64,000 nucleotides of DNA from Mycobacterium sp. IS-3022 (lineage in GTDB: Bacteria > Actinomycetota > Actinomycetes > Mycobacteriales > Mycobacteriaceae), in assembly GCF_001500065.1 (NCBI RefSeq), contig NZ_LQIN01000048.1, positions 1-64,000 on the forward strand, read 5' to 3'. Position 1 is the first letter of the stretch; every line of letters starts with the position of its first letter. Positions 6,482 to 15,283 of the stretch are shown piece by piece. The position numbers and the translations under genes were made by a program. The notes below the pieces were generated by a model. The model was not told the DNA's origin. It searched no databases and saw only the letters and a program-made list of their open reading frames with translations.

Positions 6482-7645
6482 CTACGCCGGCTGAGCCGGT
6501 GCGCCACCGCGACGGGTCAGCGCGCGGTACTGCTCGGCGATCTCGAGGATCCACTCGCGGTCTGAATAATCGCTGGGTTGGCGCAGCCAGCCGAGCCCTG
6601 GAAAGCTCGCCTGGCCGCCCTCCGATGCGGTCTCGCTCCCGGCGTGGATCCACTCCGCGATCGCCTGCGCCTGCTCCTTCGGTGACACCGACGGCGACTC
6701 GAGTTCGACCTCCTGCGAGTCGGCGTCGTCGCCGGAGGGCGCGCCGGCCGAATCGACCCGCAGCTTGCGTGTGTGGTCGGCTGCGGTGGCTTCCAGGAAC
6801 AGCGCGTCGGAGATCAACGACATCCGCTCGGCCACCCGGAACACGAGTGGTCCACGGGGTCGCACCCCGATGCCGATGTCGGGATGGCGGCGCCCGAGTT
6901 CGGTGAGGATCGGCTGGATGACCCGCAGTTCGCGGCGGGCGCCGAACCAGTCCTCGACGCTGGGCAGCAGCGCCCCCGCGGCGACGACCAGCATCGCGCA
7001 GCCCAACAGCGTCGCCGCGGCTCCCACGCCCACCGGACCACTCCTGCCCGCCGCGCGCAGGAGGAAGAAGCCCGAGGCCGCCACGATCAGCACGATGCCG
7101 ATGGTGAACACGAACAACGCCCGACCCCGCCGGGTGCGGTTCGAGTGGCGAAGGCCGGCCCACGCCACCAGCGACAGCGCCAGCAGCACATAGAGCAGCG
7201 GCAGCAGCCACGGCAGCGGGTAGCCACCGTTGTCCAGGTTGCGCCGCAGGTACTCCTGCGGCGACATCTCGGGTTGACGGCCTGCGGCGAAGAAGCTCAC
7301 CAGGCTCACCACCGCGATCACCGCGGCCACGCTGTACTGGGCGATCGCGATCTTCCGGATTGCTGCGGGTCTACGTGCCGAGGAGACGGTCGTGATCATC
7401 ACGCAGCTGCCCGCCGCGCACGCGACAAGGGCCACCTGGGACAGCCCCATGGAGATGTTGGGCCACCGCAGCAACGTGTCGATCAGCAGCGTCAGCGGCT
7501 GCCAGTTGAGGGCGGCGATCACGCCGAGACTGCCCAGCGCGAGGATCATCGCGGTGCTCACCAGGCTCTGCTTGTTGACCAGCGCCCAGCCGATGCGTAG
7601 GCCGGTGGCCAGTCCGAGCAGACCGGCGATCACCCAGATGATCAA
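6482..7645 (-). CDS. seven-helix membrane protein, MAB_1171c/DUF6545-like
   Basis: The 387-residue protein has about seven hydrophobic segments in its first 225 residues. A cytoplasmic C-terminal half follows, beginning at LLPSVEDWFGARREL. It ends in a charged helical region that includes REWILEIAEQYRAL. This layout fits the MAB_1171c family of putative transporters (DUF6545), often found beside XRE regulators and ImmA/IrrE peptidases; function is unknown. The start is TTG 7645, which overlaps the stop of the upstream peptidase gene as TTGA. That gives strict translational coupling. The family name is from memory of the architecture, so confidence is moderate. Confidence 0.7.
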   Translation of the reverse strand: MIIWVIAGLLGLATGLRIGWALVNKQSLVSTAMILALGSLGVIAALNWQPLTLLIDTLLRWPNISMGLSQVALVACAAGSCVMITTVSSARRPAAIRKIAIAQYSVAAVIAVVSLVSFFAAGRQPEMSPQEYLRRNLDNGGYPLPWLLPLLYVLLALSLVAWAGLRHSNRTRRGRALFVFTIGIVLIVAASGFFLLRAAGRSGPVGVGAAATLLGCAMLVVAAGALLPSVEDWFGARRELRVIQPILTELGRRHPDIGIGVRPRGPLVFRVAERMSLISDALFLEATAADHTRKLRVDSAGAPSGDDADSQEVELESPSVSPKEQAQAIAEWIHAGSETASEGGQASFPGLGWLRQPSDYSDREWILEIAEQYRALTRRGGAPAQPA

Positions 7646-8133
7646 CCAAACGCCTCTCCGAGCCGGACCTGGACGATGGATGAGCGGTCCGACGGCAGCC
7701 GGCCCAGCCGGTACAGCAGCAGTGCTGCGAAGTCCTCGGCCTCCTGTTCGGCCTCCTCACCGGCGGGCCCCATACAACCCGTCCGCTGGTTGAGCATGTA
7801 GCCGATCAGCTCGGAGCTGGCGATCTCCGTGGTCTCTCGCGCCGCTTGGGCGACTGGGATGCCGTCATGACCGAGCACCAGGTGTCCCAGTTCGTGGGCA
7901 AGCGTGCGGTCCCACGCCGGCAGCCCCTTCTGAATCAGGAAAACGTCACGGTCGGCGTACTGCCGCCACTGCCCACAAACGCCGGGCGGCAGATCCGCGG
8001 TCTTGAGCTCGATGGGCCGATCGCGGTCCGAGCTCACCGCCTCGACGAGCCGGGTCAGCGACACTTCCCCCTGCCGCGGCGCCAGTTCGAGTACGGCACC
8101 GACCGCACGGGTGACACGGCGGCTGGCTGGCAT
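7642..8133 (-). CDS. ImmA/IrrE family metallo-endopeptidase
   Basis: The 163-residue protein carries a zinc-peptidase site, H80-E81-L-G-H84, within LAHELGHLVLGH. A downstream helix (EAEDFAALLLYRLG) contributes the third ligand region with EExEAEDFA. ImmA/IrrE proteins cleave XRE-type repressors and so relieve repression, as in ICEBs1 ImmA and Deinococcus IrrE. ATG 8133 follows an AAAGGGGGG ribosome binding site, and longer versions of the frame lack one. It is the first gene of a two-gene unit with the membrane protein. The helix-turn-helix regulator EspR is encoded just beyond and convergent. Its target is unknown. Confidence 0.85.
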   Translation of the reverse strand: MPASRRVTRAVGAVLELAPRQGEVSLTRLVEAVSSDRDRPIELKTADLPPGVCGQWRQYADRDVFLIQKGLPAWDRTLAHELGHLVLGHDGIPVAQAARETTEIASSELIGYMLNQRTGCMGPAGEEAEQEAEDFAALLLYRLGRLPSDRSSIVQVRLGEAFG

Positions 8134-8317
8134 GAGGCCCCCCTTTCGACCGCGGCCGGGCTCGGCCTGGTGACAACCGGTCGACGACCCGTCGATTCTC
8201 GCACAAGTGCAACTGACCGTTGGCTGCCCAAACAAAGTCGAACGATAGGGTTGGGCTGCACCGACACCCGCACCGCACGACGTCAACAGCCGAGAACACC
8301 ACCGGGAGGCAGCCGGG

Positions 8318-8974
8318 ATGAGCCCGTTCAAGCGACGCAAAACCCGCGCCACCCGCAAGGCCGAGGCCCGCGCGATCAAGGCGAAGGCGAAGCTGGAGGC
8401 CCGCCTGGCCGCCAAGAACGAGGCGCGCCGCATCAAGGCCGCGCACCGCGCCGAGACCAGAGCGCTCAAGGCGCAGCTGAAGGCCCAGCGGGACAGTGAC
8501 AGGGCCGCACTCAAGGTCGCCGAGACGCAGTTGAAGGCCGCCCGTGAAGGCAAGTTGTTCTCCCCCACCCGGATTCGCCGGATGCTCACCGTGACGCGAC
8601 TGCTCGCCCCCATCGTGGTTCCGCTCGCGTACCGCGCCGCCATCACCGCACGCGGCTACGTCGACCAACGCCGCGCCGACCGCCTCGGTGTTCCGCTCAG
8701 CCAGGTCGGCCAGTTCAATGGCCACGGCGCCCAGTTGTCGGCTCGCATCGCCGGCGCCGAGCAGTCGTTGCGTCTGGTCGCCGAGAAGAAGCCGAAGGAC
8801 GCCGAGACCAAGCGGTTCGTCGCCGCGATCACCGAGCGCCTCGGTGAGCTGTCGGCCACGGTCGCCGCCGCCGAACACATGCCGACGCCTCGCCGCCGGT
8901 CGGCGCACGCTGCAATCGAACGTCAACTCGACGGTATCGACGCAGACCTGATGGCCCGGCTCGGCGTGAGCTGA
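8318..8974 (+). CDS. lysine/alanine-rich DUF6474-like protein (Rv3850-like)
   Basis: The protein has 218 residues, equal to my recollection of Rv3850. The first 75 residues are a highly charged Ala-Lys-Arg helix (KAEARAIKAKAKLEARLAAK and similar) that probably forms a coiled coil or binds nucleic acid. A hydrophobic patch, LLAPIVVPLAYRAA, follows near residue 95, and then a helical C-terminal half. There is no enzyme motif. GGGAGGCAG precedes the ATG. It is followed after 7 bases by copC, so it may be the first gene of that operon. Its function is unknown. The basic N-terminus suggests chromosome or membrane association. Confidence 0.75.
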   Translation: MSPFKRRKTRATRKAEARAIKAKAKLEARLAAKNEARRIKAAHRAETRALKAQLKAQRDSDRAALKVAETQLKAAREGKLFSPTRIRRMLTVTRLLAPIVVPLAYRAAITARGYVDQRRADRLGVPLSQVGQFNGHGAQLSARIAGAEQSLRLVAEKKPKDAETKRFVAAITERLGELSATVAAAEHMPTPRRRSAHAAIERQLDGIDADLMARLGVS

Positions 8975-8981
8975 GGCCGCG

Positions 8982-9536
8982 ATGTCGTCGATGCCGTCGA
9001 TCACCCGGGCCACCGTTCGCGATAGGGCGATGCCCGCCGCGGCTTGCGTCGTCCTGATGGTCTGGCTGGCGGCAGCTGCGCTGGCGGGGGCCGGCGCCGC
9101 GTCGGCGCACGCCACCCGCATCGCCACGGACCCGGCGGAGAACGCCGAACTGACCCAGGGACCGGCGAGGGTGTCCGCGACGTTCAGCGAAGCGCTGCAG
9201 GGTCAGTTCGCAGCGATGACCGTCGTCGGCCCGGACGGCAACCTGTGGTCGACCGGCGAACCGCGGGTCGACGGGGCCGTTCTCAGCGTGGGAGTGCGCC
9301 CGCTCGGGCCCTCCGGCAGCTACACGGTGAACTACCGCGTGACGTCCGCCGATGGGCACGTGATCAACGGGTCGTGGTCGTTCCGGTTGACCGTGCCGGG
9401 GCCAGGGGCGCCGGGCCCGTCGGCGGCCACTCCGGCCGACTCCCCCGACGATGCGATTCCCGTGTGGCCGTTCTATGTGGGCGCCGTCGTCATCGTCGGT
9501 GCCGGCGTCGTGTGGGCGGTGCGGCGGCGCACGTGA
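8982..9536 (+). CDS. copC: CopC-domain copper-resistance protein, exported
   Basis: The 184-residue precursor has a signal peptide (hydrophobic core VVLMVWLAAAALAGAGAASA) ending just before HATRIATDP. That makes His the first mature residue, as in CopC proteins, where it binds Cu(II). The domain continues with PARVSATFSEAL and VTSADGHVINGSWSFRL, which contain the second Asp and His copper ligands. A Pro/Ala linker and a C-terminal membrane helix (VGAVVIVGAGVVWAV) anchor it outside the membrane. The stop overlaps the copD start as GTGA. Together they should handle copper at the cell surface. Confidence 0.85.
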   Translation: MSSMPSITRATVRDRAMPAAACVVLMVWLAAAALAGAGAASAHATRIATDPAENAELTQGPARVSATFSEALQGQFAAMTVVGPDGNLWSTGEPRVDGAVLSVGVRPLGPSGSYTVNYRVTSADGHVINGSWSFRLTVPGPGAPGPSAATPADSPDDAIPVWPFYVGAVVIVGAGVVWAVRRRT

Positions 9537-10456
9537 CGCGTCGAAGCGCGGTGGCGGCGGGGACGCTGGTCGCCGTTGCCGCGGCCGTCCTGGCCTGGGC
9601 GCTGGCCTATCCGCAGGCGTCGCTGAGCGTGACCGCGGTGCGCGTTCTCGCGGACTGTGCGGGAGTCGTCACGCTGGGTTTGACCGTGCTGCCGATGCTC
9701 GACGGCGATCGCCACCGCGGCGAGCTGCTGGCCCGGGCGACGCGGCCGCTCGTCGCCGCCTCGGCGGTGTGGCTACTGGCCGAGCTGACCCGGATGCTCG
9801 GCGCGGCCGCGCAGGCCGCCGGCGTCCCGGTCGGCAGGCTCGGGGTGCAGACCACAGTCGACTTCCTGACCGCGACGGCCGCCGGGCGCACGGGCGTGCT
9901 GGCCGCTACGGCCGCGGCGGTCGTGTGTGGCGCGGCCCTGGTCGTGCCGCGGTCCGCGTCGACGAACGTCGTGATGACCGGTGTCGCGGCGGTCGGGATC
10001 GCCGCACGCCAACTCACCGGACACTTCGCCGAGAGCCCGCTGGGTGGTCTGGCGGTGACCGTTCACACGCTGGCCGCCGCGCTGTGGTGCGGTGCGCTGG
10101 CGGCGCTGGTGCTCACCGTCGAGCACCGCGGGCAGTGGGCCCGGATGCTGCCGCGCTTCTCGCAGTTGTCGTTGGTGTGCGTGCTGGTGCTGCTGATCGG
10201 CGGGACAACCGGGGCCGCGGTTCGGATGGCCTCTCCGGTCGAGCTGTACGCCACCGGGTACGGACGGCTGTTGTCGGCCAAGATCGCGACGACCGTCGTG
10301 CTCGTCGTCCTCGGCTGGCGCAACCGCACGATGTGGCTACCCGCCGCGCGGGCCCATCGAGCCTCCGCGGTGGTGTCACGGACCCGGGCGCGGGTGGAGA
10401 CCACGCTGATGATCATGGCCCTGGCGCTCGCCGCCGGACTGGCCGTCGCCGGTTAG
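9533..10456 (+). CDS. copD: CopD family copper-import membrane protein
   Basis: The 307-residue protein has about eight membrane helices and the CopD-type His-containing loops: GHFAESPLGGLAVTVHTLAAALWCGAL and the RLLSAKIATTVVLVVLGWRNR region. CopD proteins take copper from CopC across the cytoplasmic membrane. GTG 9533 overlaps the copC stop codon, which fixes the start and couples translation. A longer upstream reading frame is only the copC gene read in another frame. M. tuberculosis has, as I recall, only a short membrane protein (Rv3851) at this position. Confidence 0.82.
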   Translation: MTRRSAVAAGTLVAVAAAVLAWALAYPQASLSVTAVRVLADCAGVVTLGLTVLPMLDGDRHRGELLARATRPLVAASAVWLLAELTRMLGAAAQAAGVPVGRLGVQTTVDFLTATAAGRTGVLAATAAAVVCGAALVVPRSASTNVVMTGVAAVGIAARQLTGHFAESPLGGLAVTVHTLAAALWCGALAALVLTVEHRGQWARMLPRFSQLSLVCVLVLLIGGTTGAAVRMASPVELYATGYGRLLSAKIATTVVLVVLGWRNRTMWLPAARAHRASAVVSRTRARVETTLMIMALALAAGLAVAG

Positions 10457-10551
10457 TGCCACACCCGACCTGGCATGATGGGATCGACCCACTGCCGGTT
10501 CCCATGCTCGGCCGGCCTGGCGGAGACAAGACACTGCAAAGGAGCAGCCCG

Positions 10552-10995
10552 ATGGCAGACCAGCAGGGCCGACCCGACGAACAGCCGCAAGGCTCACCAC
10601 CGGCGGATGAGTCGACCCCGCAGCCCGCTGCCGCGGAGTCGGCGGGCACGTCCGCGGACCCACTCATCCCTCCGGCACCGGCGCAGAAGACGCCTGCCAA
10701 GAAGGCACCGGCGAAGAAAGCCGTGAAGAAAGCACCGGCCAAGAAGGCGCCGGCGAAGAAAGCACCCGCGCCCGAGCCGGCCGGCACCGCAACCAACCTG
10801 GAATCGGCCGCGAAAGTGACTGCTGCGCAAGCGAAGTCGACGGTGGCCAGTGCCAGTAACCCCGTGTCCGGACCGGCGCCGGTGCCGTTGATCGGCCCCG
10901 AACCGTCGCGGCTGCCGGTTGCCGCGGCGATCGCGGCGGGCGTGCTGGCGATCCTGGTGGTGCTGCTGATCCGCCGCGGTGGCGGCGACGACTGA
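10552..10995 (+). CDS. hns: lysine-rich, membrane-anchored Hns (Rv3852-like)
   Basis: The 147-residue protein has an acidic, Pro/Gln-rich N-terminus, then a basic repeat block built from KKAPA units (KKAPAKKA several times, about residues 45-75). A Ser/Thr/Ala linker and a C-terminal membrane helix (VAAAIAAGVLAILVVLLI) ending RRGGGDD follow. This is the architecture of mycobacterial Rv3852, described as an H-NS-like nucleoid protein attached to the membrane. It is not related in sequence to enterobacterial H-NS. GGAGCAG stands 6 bases before ATG 10552. The position after Rv3850-like and before rraA matches M. tuberculosis. Confidence 0.88.
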   Translation: MADQQGRPDEQPQGSPPADESTPQPAAAESAGTSADPLIPPAPAQKTPAKKAPAKKAVKKAPAKKAPAKKAPAPEPAGTATNLESAAKVTAAQAKSTVASASNPVSGPAPVPLIGPEPSRLPVAAAIAAGVLAILVVLLIRRGGGDD

Positions 10996-11040
10996 CCGAG
11001 GACTTGACCCTCACGCGGCGTCAGGGTCGATAGTGGCGCC

Positions 11041-11793
11041 ATGGACGCCAACACCGTCGGCGCGGTAGCCGCCCTCACCGGAGTCTCGGTGCGCACCCTG
11101 CACCACTACGACCACATCGGCCTGGTGGTGCCGAGCGTGCGCACGTCGGCGGGCTACCGCGGCTACACCGATGCCGACATCGAACGGCTGCATGTGGTGC
11201 TGGTGTACCGATCGGTCGGACTACCCCTCGAGGAGATCCGCGCCCTGCTCGACGGGGACGCGGATGTGCTCGATCACCTCCAGCGACAGCACCGACTGTT
11301 ACTGGAGCAGGCCGACCGCCTGCAACACACGATCAAGGCAGTGGAGGAACTGATGAGCGCACACCGCAGCGGAATTCAACTGACCGCCGAGGAACAAGTC
11401 GAGATCTTCGGTACGACCGCGCACAGCGAGGAGTACGCGGCCGAAGCCGAAGAGCGGTGGGGCGGCACCGACGCTTGGAGGCAGTCGCAGCGGCGGGCGG
11501 CGCAGTTCACCAAGCAGGACTGGATCGACATCAAGGCCGAAGGCGACGCGCTGCTGCAGGCGCTGGCCGAGGCCAAGTGCAGCGGCGTGACGCCGGGTAC
11601 GGCACAGGCCGATGCGCTCGCCGAGCGGCACCGGTTGTCAATCGAACGGTTCTACGACTGCGACCACGAGATGCAGGTCTGCCTGGCGCAGATGTATGTG
11701 GCCGACGAACGCTTCACCCGGTATTACGATGACGTCGAACCCGGCCTGGCGCAGTTCCTGCACGACATCATCGTGGCGAAATCCGGTCGCTAG
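11041..11793 (+). CDS. MerR-family regulator with TipAS-like ligand domain
   Basis: The 250-residue protein begins with a MerR winged helix-turn-helix (VAALTGVSVRTLHHYDHIGL, then SAGYRGYTDADIERL). A long dimerisation helix (about residues 75-110) and a C-terminal helical domain starting near residue 115 follow, of the TipAS/SkgA type. TipAL regulators bind thiopeptide or other ligands and activate efflux genes. Only 9 bases separate it from rraA, so the two may share a transcript, though no functional link is evident. Its target promoter is probably its own, but no clear MerR-type dyad was visible in the 45 bases upstream. Confidence 0.85.
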   Translation: MDANTVGAVAALTGVSVRTLHHYDHIGLVVPSVRTSAGYRGYTDADIERLHVVLVYRSVGLPLEEIRALLDGDADVLDHLQRQHRLLLEQADRLQHTIKAVEELMSAHRSGIQLTAEEQVEIFGTTAHSEEYAAEAEERWGGTDAWRQSQRRAAQFTKQDWIDIKAEGDALLQALAEAKCSGVTPGTAQADALAERHRLSIERFYDCDHEMQVCLAQMYVADERFTRYYDDVEPGLAQFLHDIIVAKSGR

Positions 11794-11802
11794 CATCGAG
11801 CG

Positions 11803-12282
11803 GTGAGCATCGACCCCCGCCCCACCGCTGACCTTGTCGACGACATCGGCCCCGACGTCCGCAGCTGCGATCTGCAGCTACGTCAGTTCGGCGGGCGGTC
11901 ACAATTCGCCGGACCCGTCACCACGGTGAAGTGCTTTCAGGACAACGCGCTGCTGAAATCGGTGTTGTCCGAGCCCGGCAACGGCGGCGTGCTGGTGATC
12001 GACGGCGACGGGTCGCTGCACTCGGCGCTCGTCGGCGACGTCATCGCCGGCCTCGGCGTCGACAACGGCTGGGCCGGCATCGTCATCAACGGCGCGGTCC
12101 GCGACTCGGCGACCCTACGCACCCTCGACATCGGCATCAAGGCGCTCGGGACGAACCCGCGCAAGAGCAGCAAAACCGGTGCCGGCGAACGGGATCAGCC
12201 CCTCGAGTTCGGCGGTGTGGTGTTCGAGCCCGGCCACATCCTCTACAGCGACGACGACGGCATCGTCGTGGTGGAACGCTAG
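11803..12282 (+). CDS. rraA: RraA-like protein (Rv3853-like)
   Basis: The 159-residue protein matches the RraA/DlpA fold, formerly annotated as MenG. The glycine-rich region near VLVIDGDGSLHSALVGD, the active-site-like GAVRDSATLRTLDIGIKALG and a C-terminal GHILYSDDDGIVVV strand are all present. In E. coli RraA inhibits RNase E as a trimeric ring. Related proteins act as aldolases on 4-hydroxy-2-oxo acids. Which applies in mycobacteria is unresolved. The start is GTG 11803. It lies directly after the MerR gene and keeps the hns-rraA-ethA order of M. tuberculosis. Confidence 0.9.
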   Translation: MSIDPRPTADLVDDIGPDVRSCDLQLRQFGGRSQFAGPVTTVKCFQDNALLKSVLSEPGNGGVLVIDGDGSLHSALVGDVIAGLGVDNGWAGIVINGAVRDSATLRTLDIGIKALGTNPRKSSKTGAGERDQPLEFGGVVFEPGHILYSDDDGIVVVER

Positions 12283-12395
12283 TCGCACTACCACACGGCG
12301 CCGACAATTTTGGAGTTCGATCCCCAATGGCAGCTTGATCCACAGCTCGACGTTGTCACCCCGCTGGCTGCGCTTCCGCTCGATACCGTTGCGGT

Positions 12396-13775
12396 ATGGG
12401 CGAATTCATCACCGGAGCGGCGGCGCGGAAACAGTTTTCCGCGCTGCTGGACCAGGTCGATGACGCCCAGGCCCGGATGCGTGAACTGTCCTCCGATGAG
12501 GTGGGCACCGAGTTTCGGATCGAGATGGCCGAACGCCTCGAGTCGCAGGAGCGCAGCAACCGGGGGTTGATGTATCGGGTGTTCGGTCAGATCGCCGAGC
12601 CGCCCGACGAAACCGCGATGGCGCCCACGGTGGTGGATCGTCTGTGGGCGCGGCTGCGCGTCCCACCTAACGAGATCAAGCGCCGGATGAAGGTGGCCGC
12701 GCGGTTACGCCCGCGCCGCCAGATCAGTGGCCCGCCGATGCCGGCCGAACTTGCACAGGTGGCCACAGCAGTGTCTGACGGGGCGATCGGCGAAGATCAT
12801 CTCAAGGCGATCACCAAGGCGATGGACAAGCTGCCCTCATGCGTGTCGGTTGCGGAGCGCGACGAGGTCGAAGCCAGCCTGGTGCGAGAGGCCATCAAGA
12901 GTGACGCCGAGATCGTGACGGCGGCGGCCAAGATGATCGATGCGATCTTCAATCCCGATGGCGACTACGACGAGAAGGATCGCGAGCGCCGCCGCGGCGT
13001 CACTCTGGGTCCTCAAGGGCGCGACGGCATGTCGCGGCTTCACGGCTGGATCGACCCGGAGACCCGCGGCTATGTGGAAGCCGCAAGCGCCGCGACGCGG
13101 CCGGGCCGCCACCTGCCAGACGGCACGACGGCTGACGTCAAGGACGAGCGCAGCATGGCCCAGCGCTGCCACGACGGCATCAAACTGGGCCTCAAGGCCG
13201 GAATCGCCTCAGGTGAGCTGGGTCAGCATCGCGGGCACGCGGTGACGGTGATCGCGCGCACCACACTGGCCGAACTCAACCGGGCCGCCCACGCGGTGAG
13301 CGACCCCGCCGTCCCGATGCCCGCGCCGGCGCGCACCGGCGGTAACACCGCCTTGCCGATGCGGGACTTGATCCGGATGGCCAGCGATGCCATCCACTAT
13401 CTGGCGGTGTTCGACGATCACAGCGACCGCCCGCTCTACCTCGGCCGCCAGAAACGCGTGGCCACCGCGGATCAGCGCATCATCTGCTATGCCCGCGACG
13501 GCGGCTGCACCCGGCCCAACTGCACCGCACCGGGCTATCACAGCGAAGTGCACCACAGTCCCGACTGGGCCATGGGTGGGCCAACCGACGCCGATCACCT
13601 GTTCTTCGCCTGCGGTCCCGACCACAAACTCGCAACCGATGGCCACTACGCGACGGCGATCACCGACACCGGACGGCTGGCGTGGACCAACGGCACCTCA
13701 CCGCCACAGGTCAACCGTATTCATGATCCGGAGGAACTCCTCCGCAGCGACCCGGACCCGCCGAACTTCGGGTAG
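12396..13775 (+). CDS. DUF222/HNH endonuclease protein (13E12 repeat family)
   Basis: The 459-residue protein has the DUF222 helical region over roughly residues 20-330 and a C-terminal HNH nuclease domain. In the latter CYARDGGCTRPNC, YHSEVHHSPDW and DHLFFACGPDH give the Cys pairs, the central His-His and the final His of the fold. This family is multi-copy in mycobacteria, where M. tuberculosis has the REP13E12 elements. Some copies serve as phage attachment targets. No flanking repeats or integrase are visible here, so it looks like a resident gene rather than an intact mobile element. Its cellular role is unknown. Confidence 0.85.
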   Translation: MGEFITGAAARKQFSALLDQVDDAQARMRELSSDEVGTEFRIEMAERLESQERSNRGLMYRVFGQIAEPPDETAMAPTVVDRLWARLRVPPNEIKRRMKVAARLRPRRQISGPPMPAELAQVATAVSDGAIGEDHLKAITKAMDKLPSCVSVAERDEVEASLVREAIKSDAEIVTAAAKMIDAIFNPDGDYDEKDRERRRGVTLGPQGRDGMSRLHGWIDPETRGYVEAASAATRPGRHLPDGTTADVKDERSMAQRCHDGIKLGLKAGIASGELGQHRGHAVTVIARTTLAELNRAAHAVSDPAVPMPAPARTGGNTALPMRDLIRMASDAIHYLAVFDDHSDRPLYLGRQKRVATADQRIICYARDGGCTRPNCTAPGYHSEVHHSPDWAMGGPTDADHLFFACGPDHKLATDGHYATAITDTGRLAWTNGTSPPQVNRIHDPEELLRSDPDPPNFG

Positions 13776-13783
13776 CAGGCGGA

Positions 13784-15259
13784 CTACGCCGAAGCCGTCA
13801 CCGGAGCGAGGTGCTTGCTGAACTTCAGCGCCTCGTCGTCAACCCGGCCGCGCCGGATCAACCGGAGATCCAGCAGGTAGTTCTGCTTCAAGCGCCACGG
13901 CGCGACGTGTCCGGCCTTGGGCAGATAGTCCAGTGCACGCAGCACATAGCCCGGGGTGAAGTCCATCAGCGGGCGCTCGTCGACACTGTTACCCGGATGC
14001 TGCGGCTCGACGGTGTCAAAGCCCTTGGCGTCCATGTAGTTCAGCACTCGGCAGAAGAACTCGGACACCAGATCGGCCTTCAACGTCCACGACGCGTTGG
14101 TGTAGCCGATGGTGAACGTCAAGTTCGGCATGTGGGTGAGCATCATGCCCTTGTAGGCCATCGTGTCGTGCAGATCGATCGGCTCACCGTTGCGCATGAT
14201 CGTGGCGCCACCGAACAGCTGCAGGTTCAAACCCGTTGCGGTGATGATGATGTCGGCGCTCAGCTCCTCGCCGGAGGCGAGCTTGATACCCGTCTTGGTG
14301 AACCGCTCGATGCTGTCGGTGACGACGTCGGCCTTGCCGGACTTGATCGTCTTGAACAGGTCGCCGTTGGGCGCCAGGCACAGCCGCTCGTCCCACGGGT
14401 TGTACTTGGGGCCGAAGTGCTTCTGCACGTCGTAGCCTTCGGGCAGCCGTCGCTGCGCCATCGTCATCAGCGTCTTGCGCATGAAGTTCGGGAACCGCCG
14501 CGAGATGTTGTACTGCGCCGACTGGAACAGGATGCTCTTCCATCGGTTCAACACATAGGCGGGCTTCTCGGGCAGCGTCTTGTTGGTCCGGACGGTGAAC
14601 GGGTCCACGTCGGGCAGCGCGCCGATGTAGGTCGGCGAACGCTGCAACATCGTCACATGGCCGGCACCCGAATTCGCCAGCGCGGGGATCAGCGTGACCG
14701 CGGTCGCGCCGCTGCCGATCACGACGATCCTCTTGCCCTCGTAGTCGAGGTCCTCGGGCCAGTGCTGCGGGTGGATGATCGTGCCCTCGAAGTCGTCGCG
14801 TCCGACGAACTCCGGTGTGTAGCCCTCGTCGTAGTTGTAGTAGCCGCTCGCGGCGAACAGGAACGAAGCGGTGATCTCGGCTTCCTCGCCGTCACGTTCG
14901 ACGCGCACCGTCCACCGGTTGTCGGCGTCCGACCAGTCCGCGCTGACCACCTTGTGGCCGTATCGGATGTGCTTGTCGATGCCCGACTCGGCGACCGTCT
15001 CCTTGAGGTAGGCCATGATCGACGGCCCGTCGGCGATCGCCTTCTCCGACGTCCACGGCTTGAAGCGGAAGCCGAGCGTGAACATGTCGGAGTCCGACCG
15101 AATACCGGGGTACTTGAACAGGTCCCAGGTGCCACCGAGGTTCTCGCGGCGCTCCAGGATCGCGTAACTCTTGCCCGGGCAGCGGTCTTGCAGGTGCCAG
15201 GCGGCGCTGATGCCGGAGATGCCGGCTCCGACGATGACGACGTCGAGGTGTTCACTCAT
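13784..15259 (-). CDS. ethA: FAD-dependent Baeyer-Villiger monooxygenase EthA
   Basis: EthA is an NADPH- and FAD-dependent monooxygenase that oxidises ketones and activates thioamide drugs such as ethionamide. The 491-residue sequence shows the FAD-binding GAGISGISAAWHL near the N-terminus. The Baeyer-Villiger signature FEGTIIHPQHW (F-x-G-x3-H-x3-W) and the NADPH-binding GSGATAVTLIPAL follow. ATG 15259 gives a start close to the Rossmann motif; an upstream ATG in frame would overlap the operator. It is divergent from ethR with 79 bases between the start codons, exactly as in M. tuberculosis, so EthR repression is expected. Confidence 0.94.
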   Translation of the reverse strand: MSEHLDVVIVGAGISGISAAWHLQDRCPGKSYAILERRENLGGTWDLFKYPGIRSDSDMFTLGFRFKPWTSEKAIADGPSIMAYLKETVAESGIDKHIRYGHKVVSADWSDADNRWTVRVERDGEEAEITASFLFAASGYYNYDEGYTPEFVGRDDFEGTIIHPQHWPEDLDYEGKRIVVIGSGATAVTLIPALANSGAGHVTMLQRSPTYIGALPDVDPFTVRTNKTLPEKPAYVLNRWKSILFQSAQYNISRRFPNFMRKTLMTMAQRRLPEGYDVQKHFGPKYNPWDERLCLAPNGDLFKTIKSGKADVVTDSIERFTKTGIKLASGEELSADIIITATGLNLQLFGGATIMRNGEPIDLHDTMAYKGMMLTHMPNLTFTIGYTNASWTLKADLVSEFFCRVLNYMDAKGFDTVEPQHPGNSVDERPLMDFTPGYVLRALDYLPKAGHVAPWRLKQNYLLDLRLIRRGRVDDEALKFSKHLAPVTASA

Positions 15260-15283
15260 GGTACGGCAGCGTATCAACGGTGC

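Noticed and set aside
10681..10780. Regular repeat that could be read as a tandem or CRISPR-like repeat
   Set aside because: It encodes the KKAPA repeats of Hns in frame; there are no spacers and units are not identical.
12396..13775. HNH/DUF222 gene as an intact mobile element
   Set aside because: No terminal repeats, target duplication, integrase or GC change were visible at its borders.
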